From: a virus
Virus record (IMG/VR): IMGVR_UViG_3300020183_000321
Location: 1 to 30,992 of that record
DNA: 30,992 nucleotides
Strand: one strand, 5' to 3'
This document shows, one piece after another, positions 6,389 to 13,950 of the stretch (positions are counted from its first letter, which is position 1; every line of letters begins with the position of its first letter). The notes beneath the pieces are model-generated. The model worked only from the letters and a program-made list of their open reading frames with translations, made no database searches and was not told the DNA's origin. The translations under genes and the position numbers were made by a program.

Positions 6389-6420
6389 CCAAGGGAGTTC
6401 CTTGGGAAAAATTTAAGGAG
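6389..6420 (+). promoter_or_regulatory. gp32 leader with two mutually exclusive pairings
   Basis: CCAAGG (6389-6394) can pair with CCTTGG (6400-6405) around a 5-nt loop. Alternatively TTCCTT (6398-6403) can pair with the ribosome-binding site AAGGAG (6415-6420), including one G-U pair, around an 11-nt loop. The two foldings share bases and exclude each other. T4 gp32 represses its own translation by binding its leader, so a regulatory role is plausible here but inferred. Confidence 0.45.
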
Positions 6421-6425
6421 ACTAT

Positions 6426-7301
6426 ATGTCATTTAGCGATTTTAAGAAGCGTTCAAAGTCAAGTATCGAAACTCTAACTAAGAAGATCGAAGATCTAAAC
6501 AAGACTGCCGATTACAAGGATGATCGGTTTTGGCGACCAGAAGTGGATAAGGCTGGTAACGGCTATGCCGTCATTCGATTCCTTCCTGCATGTGAGGGCG
6601 AAGATGTTCCATGGGTCAAGGTCTACTCACACGGGTTCCAAGGAAAGGGTGGATGGCTGATCGACAACTGCCCAACCACACTTGGATTAAAGTGTCCGAT
6701 CTGCGAAGCCAATAGCGAACTTTGGAACAGCGGTGTTGAGAAGGACAAGGACATTGCTCGTAACCGTAAGCGCAAGCTTACTTACATCAGCAACATTCTT
6801 GTTGTAAGTGATCCTTCCAACCCACAGAACGAAGGTAAGGTGTTCCTCTTCAAGTACGGTACGAAGATCTTCCAGAAGATTCAGGAGGCCATGCAGCCTC
6901 AGTTCAAGGATGAAGAAGCTATCAACCCATTCGACTTCTGGAAGGGGGCTAACTTCAAGCTGAAGATTCGTAAGGTCGCTGGTTACACCAACTACGACAA
7001 GTCTGAGTTTGACGGTGCGGCTGAACTCTACAAGGGTGATGATGAGAAGCTTGAGAAGCTGTGGAAGACTCTCTACAAGCTTCAGGACTTTGTTGCTCCT
7101 TCTGAGTTTAAATCATACGACGAACTCAAGAAGAAGCTCAACGATGTTCTCGGCGGTGACATTCGCAGTGTTGCCCCTGCCGCTAAGAGAGCGGAGGACG
7201 AGGACGAAGTGGCTGAAGCTGCTCCTGCTCGGAAGGCTCCCAAGCCTGACGAGGACGAAGACGCGCTTGAATATTTCAAGCGACTGGCAAAGGAAGACTA
7301 A
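6426..7301 (+). CDS. gp32: Single-stranded DNA-binding protein gp32
   Basis: A 291-residue gp32 homologue (T4: 301). It protects single-stranded DNA and organises replication and recombination proteins. The basic N-terminal segment FKKRSKSS (6-13) fits the region for cooperative self-interaction. The zinc site appears as His69, Cys82, Cys90 and Cys93, close to T4 His64, Cys77, Cys87 and Cys90. Aromatic residues typical of the OB-fold core follow. The tail from about residue 255 alternates Ala/Pro with Asp/Glu and ends DEDEDALEYFKRLAKED, the acidic protein-interaction tail. AAGGAG precedes the ATG. Codon use (AAG, CGT, GTT, C-ending) is less A+T-biased than in the structural genes, consistent with early high expression. 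A terminator follows directly. Confidence 0.96.
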   Translation: MSFSDFKKRSKSSIETLTKKIEDLNKTADYKDDRFWRPEVDKAGNGYAVIRFLPACEGEDVPWVKVYSHGFQGKGGWLIDNCPTTLGLKCPICEANSELWNSGVEKDKDIARNRKRKLTYISNILVVSDPSNPQNEGKVFLFKYGTKIFQKIQEAMQPQFKDEEAINPFDFWKGANFKLKIRKVAGYTNYDKSEFDGAAELYKGDDEKLEKLWKTLYKLQDFVAPSEFKSYDELKKKLNDVLGGDIRSVAPAAKRAEDEDEVAEAAPARKAPKPDEDEDALEYFKRLAKED

Positions 7302-7322
7302 TCTTCCCTAAAATATTAGATA

Positions 7323-7997
7323 TTAAGTCCTCCACTCAGGAGGACTTTTTATTTCATCCATAAAATATTTTAAATCAGCAACATGGCCGCTATTTACATC
7401 TATTATGCCACCATCATCAAAATTTGTTATAGTTCCTGCTAAAGTGTTCAGCCGGGAATCAAAATCAGAAACACCGCCAGATTCATTTTGTTTTTGTTCA
7501 ATAGAATTTATTCTTTCGGTTATTACATCTTTTTCTACTGTAGTTAAAGATTGTGTTTCGTTTAAAATTTCAGCTAATTGATTTGCTTCAGTATTGTCTT
7601 TTATGATATCCGGTAAAATATATTTTTCCGGATTTTCCTCTGTTGGTTTTTGTTCTGGAACATTATTTTCATTATTTGGAGTCAACGAATCAGTAGGAAA
7701 GCTAACTGCTTCAGCTGTTTCTTTATTCGTTGATTTACTTAAAGTTGGTCCTTCTGGACTTTTTTCTTTTTCAGTAGTTTGTTTAGAATTTTCTTCAGAT
7801 AAAGATTCTGTCTTTTCTGGTATTGTTATAGGTTCTTTTTCTTGAGAAATTTCAATAGATGCATTTTTTTCTTCATCTCCTATCATAGATGAATAATTTG
7901 CTGCTGAAAAAACTTCCGTTTTTCCATCTAACATTTCTGTAGAGCGATTATCTTTTGGTGTTTCCTCTTCGTTAGAAAACATTTCTGTTTCTGGCAT
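7323..7997 (-). CDS. Acidic low-complexity protein downstream of gp26/gp51
   Basis: About 224 residues dominated by Glu, Lys, Ser, Thr, Pro and Asn over the first 130 positions, so it is probably disordered. A more ordered helical region follows (about 130-180), then a short Gly/Asp-rich segment and the C-terminus PPEWRT. No family is recognised. The frame opens at 8006, but there GAAGAGG abuts the ATG. The ATG at 7997 has GAGG 9 nt upstream and is the better start. The gene overlaps the 3' end of the gp51-like ORF by 26 bp and is probably co-transcribed with gp26. A tail-assembly or scaffold-like role is possible by position only. Confidence 0.6.
   Translation of the reverse strand: MPETEMFSNEEETPKDNRSTEMLDGKTEVFSAANYSSMIGDEEKNASIEISQEKEPITIPEKTESLSEENSKQTTEKEKSPEGPTLSKSTNKETAEAVSFPTDSLTPNNENNVPEQKPTEENPEKYILPDIIKDNTEANQLAEILNETQSLTTVEKDVITERINSIEQKQNESGGVSDFDSRLNTLAGTITNFDDGGIIDVNSGHVADLKYFMDEIKSPPEWRT
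7325..7350 (+). terminator. Terminator after gp32
   Basis: AAGTCCTCC (7325-7333) pairs perfectly with GGAGGACTT (7339-7347) around a 5-nt loop, and the stem runs into a T tract. It also encodes the last codons of the convergent - strand gene, so the hairpin serves or tolerates both strands. Confidence 0.88.
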
Positions 7998-8118
7998 TTT
8001 CGGCATCCTCTTCTAATTTGTTTTTATATTGATTGAAATAAATATCTCTTTCCCAAGGAAACATATTTTCAAGTTCATCAACAGAAAGAATTTTATTAGA
8101 ACATAAAAAGAAGTTCAT
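7972..8118 (-). CDS. gp51: gp51-like baseplate hub assembly protein, probably made as gp26 frameshift extension
   Basis: A short ORF of 48 residues from the ATG at 8118, with the segment LSVDELENMFPWERDIYFNQ followed by a charged helix. The Pro-Trp-Glu-Arg-Asp-Ile-Tyr core is what I associate with gp51-type proteins of T4-like phages and resembles the C-terminal part of frameshifted tail-assembly chaperones. The ATG has no Shine-Dalgarno sequence; the preceding 30 nt are almost pure A+T. The frame is open upstream of the ATG to 8166, where it meets the T TTT TTT heptamer at the end of gp26. Expression as a gp26-gp51 fusion of 287 residues is therefore likely. It overlaps the next gene downstream. 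Confidence 0.65.
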   Translation of the reverse strand: MNFFLCSNKILSVDELENMFPWERDIYFNQYKNKLEEDAENARNRNVF

Positions 8119-8147
8119 TTTATAATAAACTAATAAATCAATATGAT

Positions 8148-8834
8148 TTAAATTAAAGTAAAAAAATTAAGTACTCCATCCAATCTGAGTGTTCTTTCTA
8201 CTCCATCTGTTGTTGTATATTTCACATCTGCACAAACTTTAGGCAAATCATTAATAAATGATTTTATTTCGTTATATTCTTTTTTGGTAAGTAGAGAAAA
8301 TACTTCTTCTATATCAGAGTTACTTAGATCTTCAAAATTATAAATTGAAAATTCTTTTTGAACTTGTGATATTGAGCATTTTATAAAATGATCCATATCA
8401 AATTTTCCATCTATTGAAAGTATCTTTACAATAGTTGGAGATTCAAATTTTACTTTTAGAGTATCATCTAATTGTAGTTCAAAATATGTTTTACCATTCT
8501 TTAAAAATAAATTGGATAAGTCTAAACTAGTTTTAATTTTTTCTTGTGTTATAGGACATGTAAAATTTGTTTTTACAATTTCTCCTATTGATTTTGATCT
8601 TAATGAACAAAAAAGATATTCCATATCTTGCAATGTTATTTTTTCTTTATCAATATCATCAAAACACTTTTCAATTAATTCTAATACATTTTTGATTATT
8701 AATGATGAATTTTTTTCCTCTTTTATAATTAATAAAGATTTTTCATCAGAAACCAAAAATGGTCTAAAATAAATTTTTTCGCCAGTTGATGGTAAAATTG
8801 TTTGATACTTTGGATATGTTCGTTGAAATTTCAT
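8148..8834 (-). CDS. gp26: Baseplate hub subunit gp26 / tail assembly chaperone-like
   Basis: A 228-residue protein (T4 gp26: 208) with features of the T4 gp26 baseplate family: an N-terminal strand pair LPSTGEKIYFRPFLVSDEK (14-32), a helix and the conserved MEYLFCSLRSKSIGEIV (71-87), then a Cys-containing beta segment starting FTCPIT. T4 gp26 is needed to build the baseplate hub. The gene starts 9 nt after the tube-like gene without a Shine-Dalgarno sequence. Its last codons hold a T TTT TTT heptamer leading into the gp51-like frame, so two products are likely: gp26 and a gp26-gp51 fusion. That arrangement resembles tail-assembly-chaperone pairs of other tailed phages. Confidence 0.8.
   Translation of the reverse strand: MKFQRTYPKYQTILPSTGEKIYFRPFLVSDEKSLLIIKEEKNSSLIIKNVLELIEKCFDDIDKEKITLQDMEYLFCSLRSKSIGEIVKTNFTCPITQEKIKTSLDLSNLFLKNGKTYFELQLDDTLKVKFESPTIVKILSIDGKFDMDHFIKCSISQVQKEFSIYNFEDLSNSDIEEVFSLLTKKEYNEIKSFINDLPKVCADVKYTTTDGVERTLRLDGVLNFFTLI
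8160..8166 (-). other. Candidate -1 frameshift slippery heptamer
   Basis: On the - strand the bases read T TTT TTT in the gp26 frame, an ideal X XXY YYZ heptamer. It covers Phe224 and Phe225, three codons before the end of gp26. Slipping back one base continues with TAC TTT AAT TTA and stays open through the gp51-like ORF to the TAA at 7972. In the -1 frame a stop lies just 5' of the heptamer, so the open frame begins where it is needed. No strong stimulatory stem-loop is visible in the A+T-rich sequence downstream. Confidence 0.6.
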
Positions 8835-8843
8835 ATTTTAAAA

Positions 8844-9470
8844 TTATTCTGGGAACTCTTGACCGCGTAATAAACCGGAACCACCAGAATTTGATGGTAT
8901 TGTAAATTCATAAGATCTAAAAACAAAAAAGACATCAAATCTTGCTGGATCTCCACTTTTTGCGGTCATTGTAATAGGATTTAATTTAATCGGAAATGCT
9001 TCTCTAAAAGTAAATAATCCTTTTACATTTCCATTCATATCTAGACACTCTATTTCTACTAATCCTGGTCTTGCATAATCATTATATGATCTAGCAAACG
9101 AAATATTAGAAGATGGAAATGGTATCATACCATCTTGCACCATAAGATTCATCCATGTTTCCATTTTAGCATAAGTTGACCAGTTTTGTTCAATAGGAAA
9201 TGTAATGAGAAGATTTGATTGGTATTGTGTAATGGAACGAGAGAATCCAGTATCGTTGTATGATTGAGAAATTGGAATATTTCTTCCCAATCCTGTGCTG
9301 CCAATTCTATCAACAATGGTATCTATTTGTCTTCCACCAAATGAAACTTCCAACGCAGTCATTGTATTTGTTCCATTTGGTGTATATACAATGACATTAA
9401 ATCTATTGGATCTTTGAATTCCTCCAGAGTTTATTAATAGGGATCTGATTGTGTCTATTGAATTACTCAT
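8844..9470 (-). CDS. gp54: Tube-fold baseplate protein, gp54-like (tail tube initiator)
   Basis: A 208-residue protein of the tail-tube-like type. It opens with GGIQRSNRFNVIVYTP (about 16-31), which parallels the GGTRKNRF start of the two tube proteins at the end of the window. It then has alternating strands, a central NWSTYAKMETWMNLM helix and a C-terminal strand pair before a flexible Gly/Ser tail. In T4, gp54 and gp48 form the tube-like layers between hub and tube. The close association with gp26 and the nearby gp48 supports gp54. A shorter length than T4 gp54 (320) leaves room for another tube-like baseplate role. It overlaps gp4 by 4 bp (ATGA). Confidence 0.6.
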   Translation of the reverse strand: MSNSIDTIRSLLINSGGIQRSNRFNVIVYTPNGTNTMTALEVSFGGRQIDTIVDRIGSTGLGRNIPISQSYNDTGFSRSITQYQSNLLITFPIEQNWSTYAKMETWMNLMVQDGMIPFPSSNISFARSYNDYARPGLVEIECLDMNGNVKGLFTFREAFPIKLNPITMTAKSGDPARFDVFFVFRSYEFTIPSNSGGSGLLRGQEFPE

Positions 9471-9895
9471 CGAAATAAATTTGTTTCTGTTAGTATTTTA
9501 AAATTCCATCTATTACTTTCGCAGAGATTTTTAGCAGCTTTCCATTTTGCATCATTTACTAGAAATGTTTTCATTTCATTTTTATATGATTTAGTTTTAG
9601 AATTTTTTGGAGCTTCTGTTTGTTTCTTTGGTTTTACTTCAACAATTAAAGTTTTTTCTTCTCCATTTTTTTCTTTTAGAAGAACTAAAAAATCAGGATA
9701 GTAAATATGTTTTTTGTTATCAATAGGAGACATATAAGGTATTTTTATGCATTCGTAGCACCACTTAATTACATTGTCTTGCGAATCGAAATATTTGCAC
9801 AATTTTCTTTCCCACAAAGATTTGCAAAGAATTTTATCCACATTACCAACATATTTTGTTGTGTTTTGTGGAATAAATTTTGTCTTATATGGCAT
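9467..9895 (-). CDS. gp4: Head completion protein gp4
   Basis: A 142-residue protein (T4 gp4: about 150). The opening FIPQNTTKYVG then KILCKSLWERK (about 21-31) matches the head-completion protein family, which usually reads KPKNPxKYxG then YRSSWE. Tyr-Pro-Asp (66-68) followed by a strand with Glu-Val-Lys (86-88), together with Glu29, forms a PD-(D/E)xK nuclease-like site. In T4, gp4 is required to finish packaged heads so that tails can join. The frame is open further upstream to 10024, but that part lies in the divergent gp48 gene and is not credible. The start at 9895 gives the family's normal N-terminus. Confidence 0.85.
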   Translation of the reverse strand: MPYKTKFIPQNTTKYVGNVDKILCKSLWERKLCKYFDSQDNVIKWCYECIKIPYMSPIDNKKHIYYPDFLVLLKEKNGEEKTLIVEVKPKKQTEAPKNSKTKSYKNEMKTFLVNDAKWKAAKNLCESNRWNFKILTETNLFR

Positions 9896-9924
9896 GTAAA
9901 TATATATTAAAAGAAAATAAAAAA

Positions 9925-10755
9925 ATGGCTCAATTCGTATATCCAATAGATGATGTAACAGAAATACCTTATTGGTTAATATTTCATCATGCCCCATATA
10001 GTGTTTTAGCTGAGGAAAGAACAAGGGACGCTATTGTTTCCCGATCTGAAGGATATATTCAATTACCCTTGCCACAAGAACTTTTAATAAAGACAGATCA
10101 CGAATATAATGCAATGGTGGGTACAGTTGGTGGGGAACAATTATCAAAGGCAAATGAATTAAATACAGTTGGCGGAAGACCAGCGTTATATAAAAAATTT
10201 CTTGTAGATAGAGCATTGTATAGTTTAGAACAGGCTTCTACTACTTCTACATATAGAAGATTTGGAAATACAAATGAAATGACTCTAGTAAATGAAGCTA
10301 GAAGAGTAATTACTTTAGAGTATATTTTAATTCCTAGAAGTTCATTTGAATCAAGAACTATAACCGATATGTGCAATTATTTTAGAACTTTTTCTTATCC
10401 TGCTGCTACTTCAACTCCAGAAAGAACTTTTCCGCCAGATTTATGGAGAATAGCTGTAGCGGGTGAGGGCGAAACTGAATTTTTAAGTGCTTCTTGGCTT
10501 TCAGATCCATTAGTTTGCGTTCTTAGAGCTGTACATATAAATAAAAGTCCAATTCCACAAGATGTTCCTAGATTTTTTGAAGACGGTGGACCAATGGCAA
10601 CAGCAATAACACTAGTATTTCAAGAACACGAAACAGGAACACAAAAAGGGGGAAAAGTATTCAGCAAGTCTGAATTAGCTGCACAAGCATTAGCTGGAGC
10701 GGCACAACAACCCGGTAGCGGAGGTGGCGGCGGCGGTGGGGGACAGGGAAATTAA
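9925..10755 (+). CDS. gp48: Baseplate tail-tube cap gp48
   Basis: A 276-residue protein. The segment RRVITLEYILIPRSSFESRTITDMCNYF and the C-terminal half with GGPMATAITLVFQEHE fit the T4 tail-cap (gp48) family, which sits at the junction of baseplate and tail tube and starts tube polymerisation. The C-terminus ends in a run of eight Gly (SGGGGGGGGQGN), probably a flexible tail. The frame continues upstream to 9880, but the ATG at 9925 (MAQFVYP) is preferred because it keeps the divergent gp4 start separate. The upstream sequence is A-rich with no clear Shine-Dalgarno sequence; TGTAAATA at 9895-9902 may be a weak late promoter. The stop overlaps the next ATG by one base. Confidence 0.78.
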   Translation: MAQFVYPIDDVTEIPYWLIFHHAPYSVLAEERTRDAIVSRSEGYIQLPLPQELLIKTDHEYNAMVGTVGGEQLSKANELNTVGGRPALYKKFLVDRALYSLEQASTTSTYRRFGNTNEMTLVNEARRVITLEYILIPRSSFESRTITDMCNYFRTFSYPAATSTPERTFPPDLWRIAVAGEGETEFLSASWLSDPLVCVLRAVHINKSPIPQDVPRFFEDGGPMATAITLVFQEHETGTQKGGKVFSKSELAAQALAGAAQQPGSGGGGGGGGQGN

Positions 10756-11498
10756 TGTTCAATAAACTCAATAAAATTTTATATAATTTTGAAGGAAAGG
10801 AATTAGCATTATTTAATTTTTCTAATGGTTATTCTATTAAAAATTTTAAAAATACTATTTTTTCTAAAAAAATAAATTATGATTTATTACTTGATAAAAT
10901 TTCAATAGAGAATTACTCAGATTTTAAATATTATTATATACCATTTTATTGTGGAGAGATTTTAAATCCATTTTTAGAATTTCCAAAATTTCAAAAAGAT
11001 ATAGAAGAAGAAATAGATTTGTATAAAGCTATTTTTTATAGTGGGATTTCTGGTTCATCATTTTCTTCTGGTGATTTGATAGCTGCTGCTACAGCAGGAT
11101 TTTGTGCAAACTTTGACGTAACACAAAATTTTGGTTATATAGTCGATAAAGAAGAAAACTTAAATAAATTAAAAGCTTTAGTAATTGGTTCTTTAGGTAC
11201 TGGAACTAATTATGTCTTTAGAAAAGAAAATAATAAATGGAATCAAAAATATTCGTTTGAATTAGAATTAGTAGAAAATTTTGCTGATTCTATTGAATAT
11301 TTTATTGATAGTGGTGTGGAAGAAAAAAATAATACAACTAAATTAAATGAATATTATGATTTTAAAAATGGTATTTCTGGTATAAATAGTGTGTTTCTTT
11401 CAAGTCAAGAAACATATAAAAAAGATAAAGAAATACTATATTTTATTGATTCTTATTCGTTAACAAATTTTGAGAATGAAATAAATGGCACTAGCTGA
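10755..11498 (+). CDS. Possible baseplate wedge protein (gp53-like), unconfirmed
   Basis: A 247-residue, very A+T-rich gene. Residues about 50-85 (IENYSDFKYYYIPFY, then GEILNPFLEFP) recall the segment of T4 gp53-like wedge proteins in which a Trp/Tyr-rich strand is followed by an Ile-x-Asn-Pro...Trp-Pro turn. The rest is not recognised. The position between gp48 and the hub genes is appropriate for a baseplate component. It shares one base with gp48 and overlaps the hub gene by 14 nt, so all three are probably translated in series. The gp53 assignment is tentative; baseplate protein of unknown type is the safer statement. Confidence 0.5.
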   Translation: MFNKLNKILYNFEGKELALFNFSNGYSIKNFKNTIFSKKINYDLLLDKISIENYSDFKYYYIPFYCGEILNPFLEFPKFQKDIEEEIDLYKAIFYSGISGSSFSSGDLIAAATAGFCANFDVTQNFGYIVDKEENLNKLKALVIGSLGTGTNYVFRKENNKWNQKYSFELELVENFADSIEYFIDSGVEEKNNTTKLNEYYDFKNGISGINSVFLSSQETYKKDKEILYFIDSYSLTNFENEINGTS

Positions 11499-13938
11499 TC
11501 CTCTTATAATTAAAGAACTTACCATAACACATGGTAGAGATCCCGATAACATTAAATGGGAAATAATTAAAAATAATCAAAGTTTTGGTTATTTTGAAGA
11601 TATTGTTATAGAAGAAAGTATGTTGGGTACAGTTCCTACTGGTACTTTGATATTAAAAGATCAGGGAGATGTTGCAGCAGATTTTAATTTTACAGGAAAA
11701 GATAAACTAAAAATAGTAATAATTGATATTACTGGAATAGAAAGAGTATTTGATAATTTTTACATCTATCAAGTTAATAGATTAACTAATTATCAAACAA
11801 CAGAAACACCAAAAATAATTTCATTAAAATTTGTTGATGGTTCTTATTTTACAAATTCAAGAGTATCTTTTGATTTTGAAGAAGATATAAAACTTATTGC
11901 AGCAACAGGTGAAACTGATAGCTGGATAAAAGATATTTTTAACCAGTATTTTCCTAATCAACAAGATAAAATTTGGATCACACAAACATCAAATTATGCT
12001 TGGTTGAAAAATAAAAATCTTACTTATCCAGTAGGCAGAAGATTTGATAATACTAAATTTTTAACTTTACTTAATTATCTTTCTGAATACGCCACATCAA
12101 CACCAGCAATAACAACCGAAAAAACAAAACAAAGAACTTTTGCTTATGAATCATCTTTGGTAGAAGATTCAACAAAAGAAGAACCAATACCAACACAAGA
12201 ACCATTTCCAGATATGTTCTTCTGGAAGGATTTACACACAATTAACTTTGTTTCGGTAAGAGAATTGATTGATACTGATCCAGTTTCTATATTTTCTGTT
12301 ACTGATACAGAGGCTTATTCTGGACCTATTAGTGACCAAGATACTCCAATTAAGATAGATTACATAGAGCAATACACAACTTCGTTCATGGACTTGGAGA
12401 ATAATGGTGCTTTTGCTTCTTACTATGAAAGAATAGATCCTAACTTAGACGATCCTATTTCTTTCTTATTAGATCAAAGAAATTCGTTAACAAAGAAAAA
12501 CGTATATTATAATATTACTGATTTTGCTCCAGTATCAGCATATAACTTTTACGATAGTGTTACTAGCAAATGGAAAGTAGAAGATGCTCCAAAATTTGAA
12601 AATTTTCCATTAGAGCTGAATGATGAAATAGTTCCTCCACAAAAACCATCTGATCCAATTTATGTAAAGAGATTTTATGATCCAGATGCTTATGGCTTTT
12701 TTGATAATTCTGCTGAGAATTCGCCTTATATAGAACCAATCTATACTTATAGAACAAATTCTGGTTTTACTCTCTCAAACGAATATTCCTCAAGAGCTTC
12801 TACTAACTACTGGCAATGTATGTTTGATATTGAGGAAGAAGATCCAAATGAAAAAGCACAGGAAAGTGGTTCTGATGCAACAATAAAAGAAGTTGCAAAA
12901 AAATATATTGTGTTCAAAAAAATAAATGCAGAAAATACTGCTCATTATTATAAACTTAGATCTTTAAAAGAAAAATGGAATGTATACAAATATGTTATAT
13001 GTTGCATTTATAGACCAGCCATAGAGCCATTCTGGGCTTTAATAACTAATGCCAGACAAATACCTGGACAGACATGGAGACAAGGAGTTGCATACGAATA
13101 TAGTTGGTCTGAGATAAATTTTTTCCCAACAGGTATTTCTGGATTTACATTTGAAGGTTCCATTTCTTTAAGAAATCCAAAATTTGCTGTAAATTTTGGT
13201 TCTAGAGTTTCTACAACAAATTTATATGAAATTGTAGCTGAAGGTGGCGAGCCAGTTTTTGTACCAGATGATGGTGGACCTCATCCAAGTCCAATAATTT
13301 ATGATCAAGATGATCCATCTGCATGGCCAGAAGGTGTAACATTAGAATATTCAAGTCTTGCTTATAACATAAATGAATTTTTTAATGGTCCGACAGGTGG
13401 GGCAAATTATGCAGGACCAGGAACTAATTTTAATATTGCAGACTACCCAACAAAATTTTTTAATATTCCTGTTGGAGGATATCACGACCCTTTTCAAGCT
13501 GCACAATATTCTGTTAGTATTCCTGGTCAAATAGTTAGAATGTATCAAATAGATGTCGCATCTATACCGGGAATAACTTTTAATAGACAGTCTTACGAAT
13601 TGATGCCTTTCATTTATGTTTTTGATGTTGCTAATGATAAAGAAGGTACATGTGATGTATCAACTGCACTTACAGCCACAGCATTAGCCTCTGAATCTAT
13701 TTGTATTCCAGATAATGCTCCTTTTGAATACTGTTGTTGCGTTTATGATTCTTCGATAGATTGCCAACAAACAGATGATGGTTTTTATCCTCGTAATTGT
13801 GCAGTGTTTGAATGTTATAATTTGGTTAGAAGTTATGAGCCAAGTTGTACAAATTGTTGGTCTGAATTATGTGCATACTATGCTCAAGCGTTGTGTGATT
13901 GTACTAGTCTTCCTGGGTGTCCTACTTATTCTCCATAA
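11485..13938 (+). CDS. Baseplate hub protein, N-terminal and insert domains (gp27-like)
   Basis: An 817-residue protein. Residues about 8-90 (EDIVIEESMLGTVPTGTLIL, a Gly-Lys-Asp-Lys-Leu strand, then VFDNFYIYQVN) have the layout of the first barrel of gp27/gpD-type hub proteins, which form the central trimer under the tail tube. A second hub-like segment, FFWKDLHTINFVSVRELID, occurs near residue 250. The middle is long and Pro/Tyr/Asp rich. The last 75 residues contain 12 Cys, including a CCC triplet, and may form a disulphide or metal-bound module. The usual C-terminal hub barrel is missing here but is encoded by the next ORF in the same frame, after a single TAA. Confidence 0.65.
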   Translation: MALADPLIIKELTITHGRDPDNIKWEIIKNNQSFGYFEDIVIEESMLGTVPTGTLILKDQGDVAADFNFTGKDKLKIVIIDITGIERVFDNFYIYQVNRLTNYQTTETPKIISLKFVDGSYFTNSRVSFDFEEDIKLIAATGETDSWIKDIFNQYFPNQQDKIWITQTSNYAWLKNKNLTYPVGRRFDNTKFLTLLNYLSEYATSTPAITTEKTKQRTFAYESSLVEDSTKEEPIPTQEPFPDMFFWKDLHTINFVSVRELIDTDPVSIFSVTDTEAYSGPISDQDTPIKIDYIEQYTTSFMDLENNGAFASYYERIDPNLDDPISFLLDQRNSLTKKNVYYNITDFAPVSAYNFYDSVTSKWKVEDAPKFENFPLELNDEIVPPQKPSDPIYVKRFYDPDAYGFFDNSAENSPYIEPIYTYRTNSGFTLSNEYSSRASTNYWQCMFDIEEEDPNEKAQESGSDATIKEVAKKYIVFKKINAENTAHYYKLRSLKEKWNVYKYVICCIYRPAIEPFWALITNARQIPGQTWRQGVAYEYSWSEINFFPTGISGFTFEGSISLRNPKFAVNFGSRVSTTNLYEIVAEGGEPVFVPDDGGPHPSPIIYDQDDPSAWPEGVTLEYSSLAYNINEFFNGPTGGANYAGPGTNFNIADYPTKFFNIPVGGYHDPFQAAQYSVSIPGQIVRMYQIDVASIPGITFNRQSYELMPFIYVFDVANDKEGTCDVSTALTATALASESICIPDNAPFEYCCCVYDSSIDCQQTDDGFYPRNCAVFECYNLVRSYEPSCTNCWSELCAYYAQALCDCTSLPGCPTYSP

Positions 13939-13945
13939 CTAAATA
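13938..13945 (+). promoter_or_regulatory. Possible late promoter, ACTAAATA (weak match)
   Basis: The sequence matches TATAAATA at six of eight positions, ends 6 nt before the ATG at 13951 and begins at the last base of the preceding stop codon. The spacing equals that of the better boxes at 2394 and 15036, which is the main reason to list it. Confidence 0.35.
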
Positions 13946-13950
13946 TTAAT

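Noticed and set aside
7009-7311. Alternative frames within gp32, both strands
   Set aside because: They arise from the repetitive Asp/Glu/Ala codons of the gp32 tail; gp32 itself is certain.
9880-10024. Long upstream starts for gp48 (9880) and gp4 (10024)
   Set aside because: They overlap each other's coding region on opposite strands and add N-termini that do not fit either family.
5731-11388. Further exact TATAAATA sequences at 5731, 10536 and 11381
   Set aside because: All lie inside genes (5731 antisense to its gene) and far from a start codon. In DNA this rich in A+T they are expected by chance, so they are not listed as promoters.
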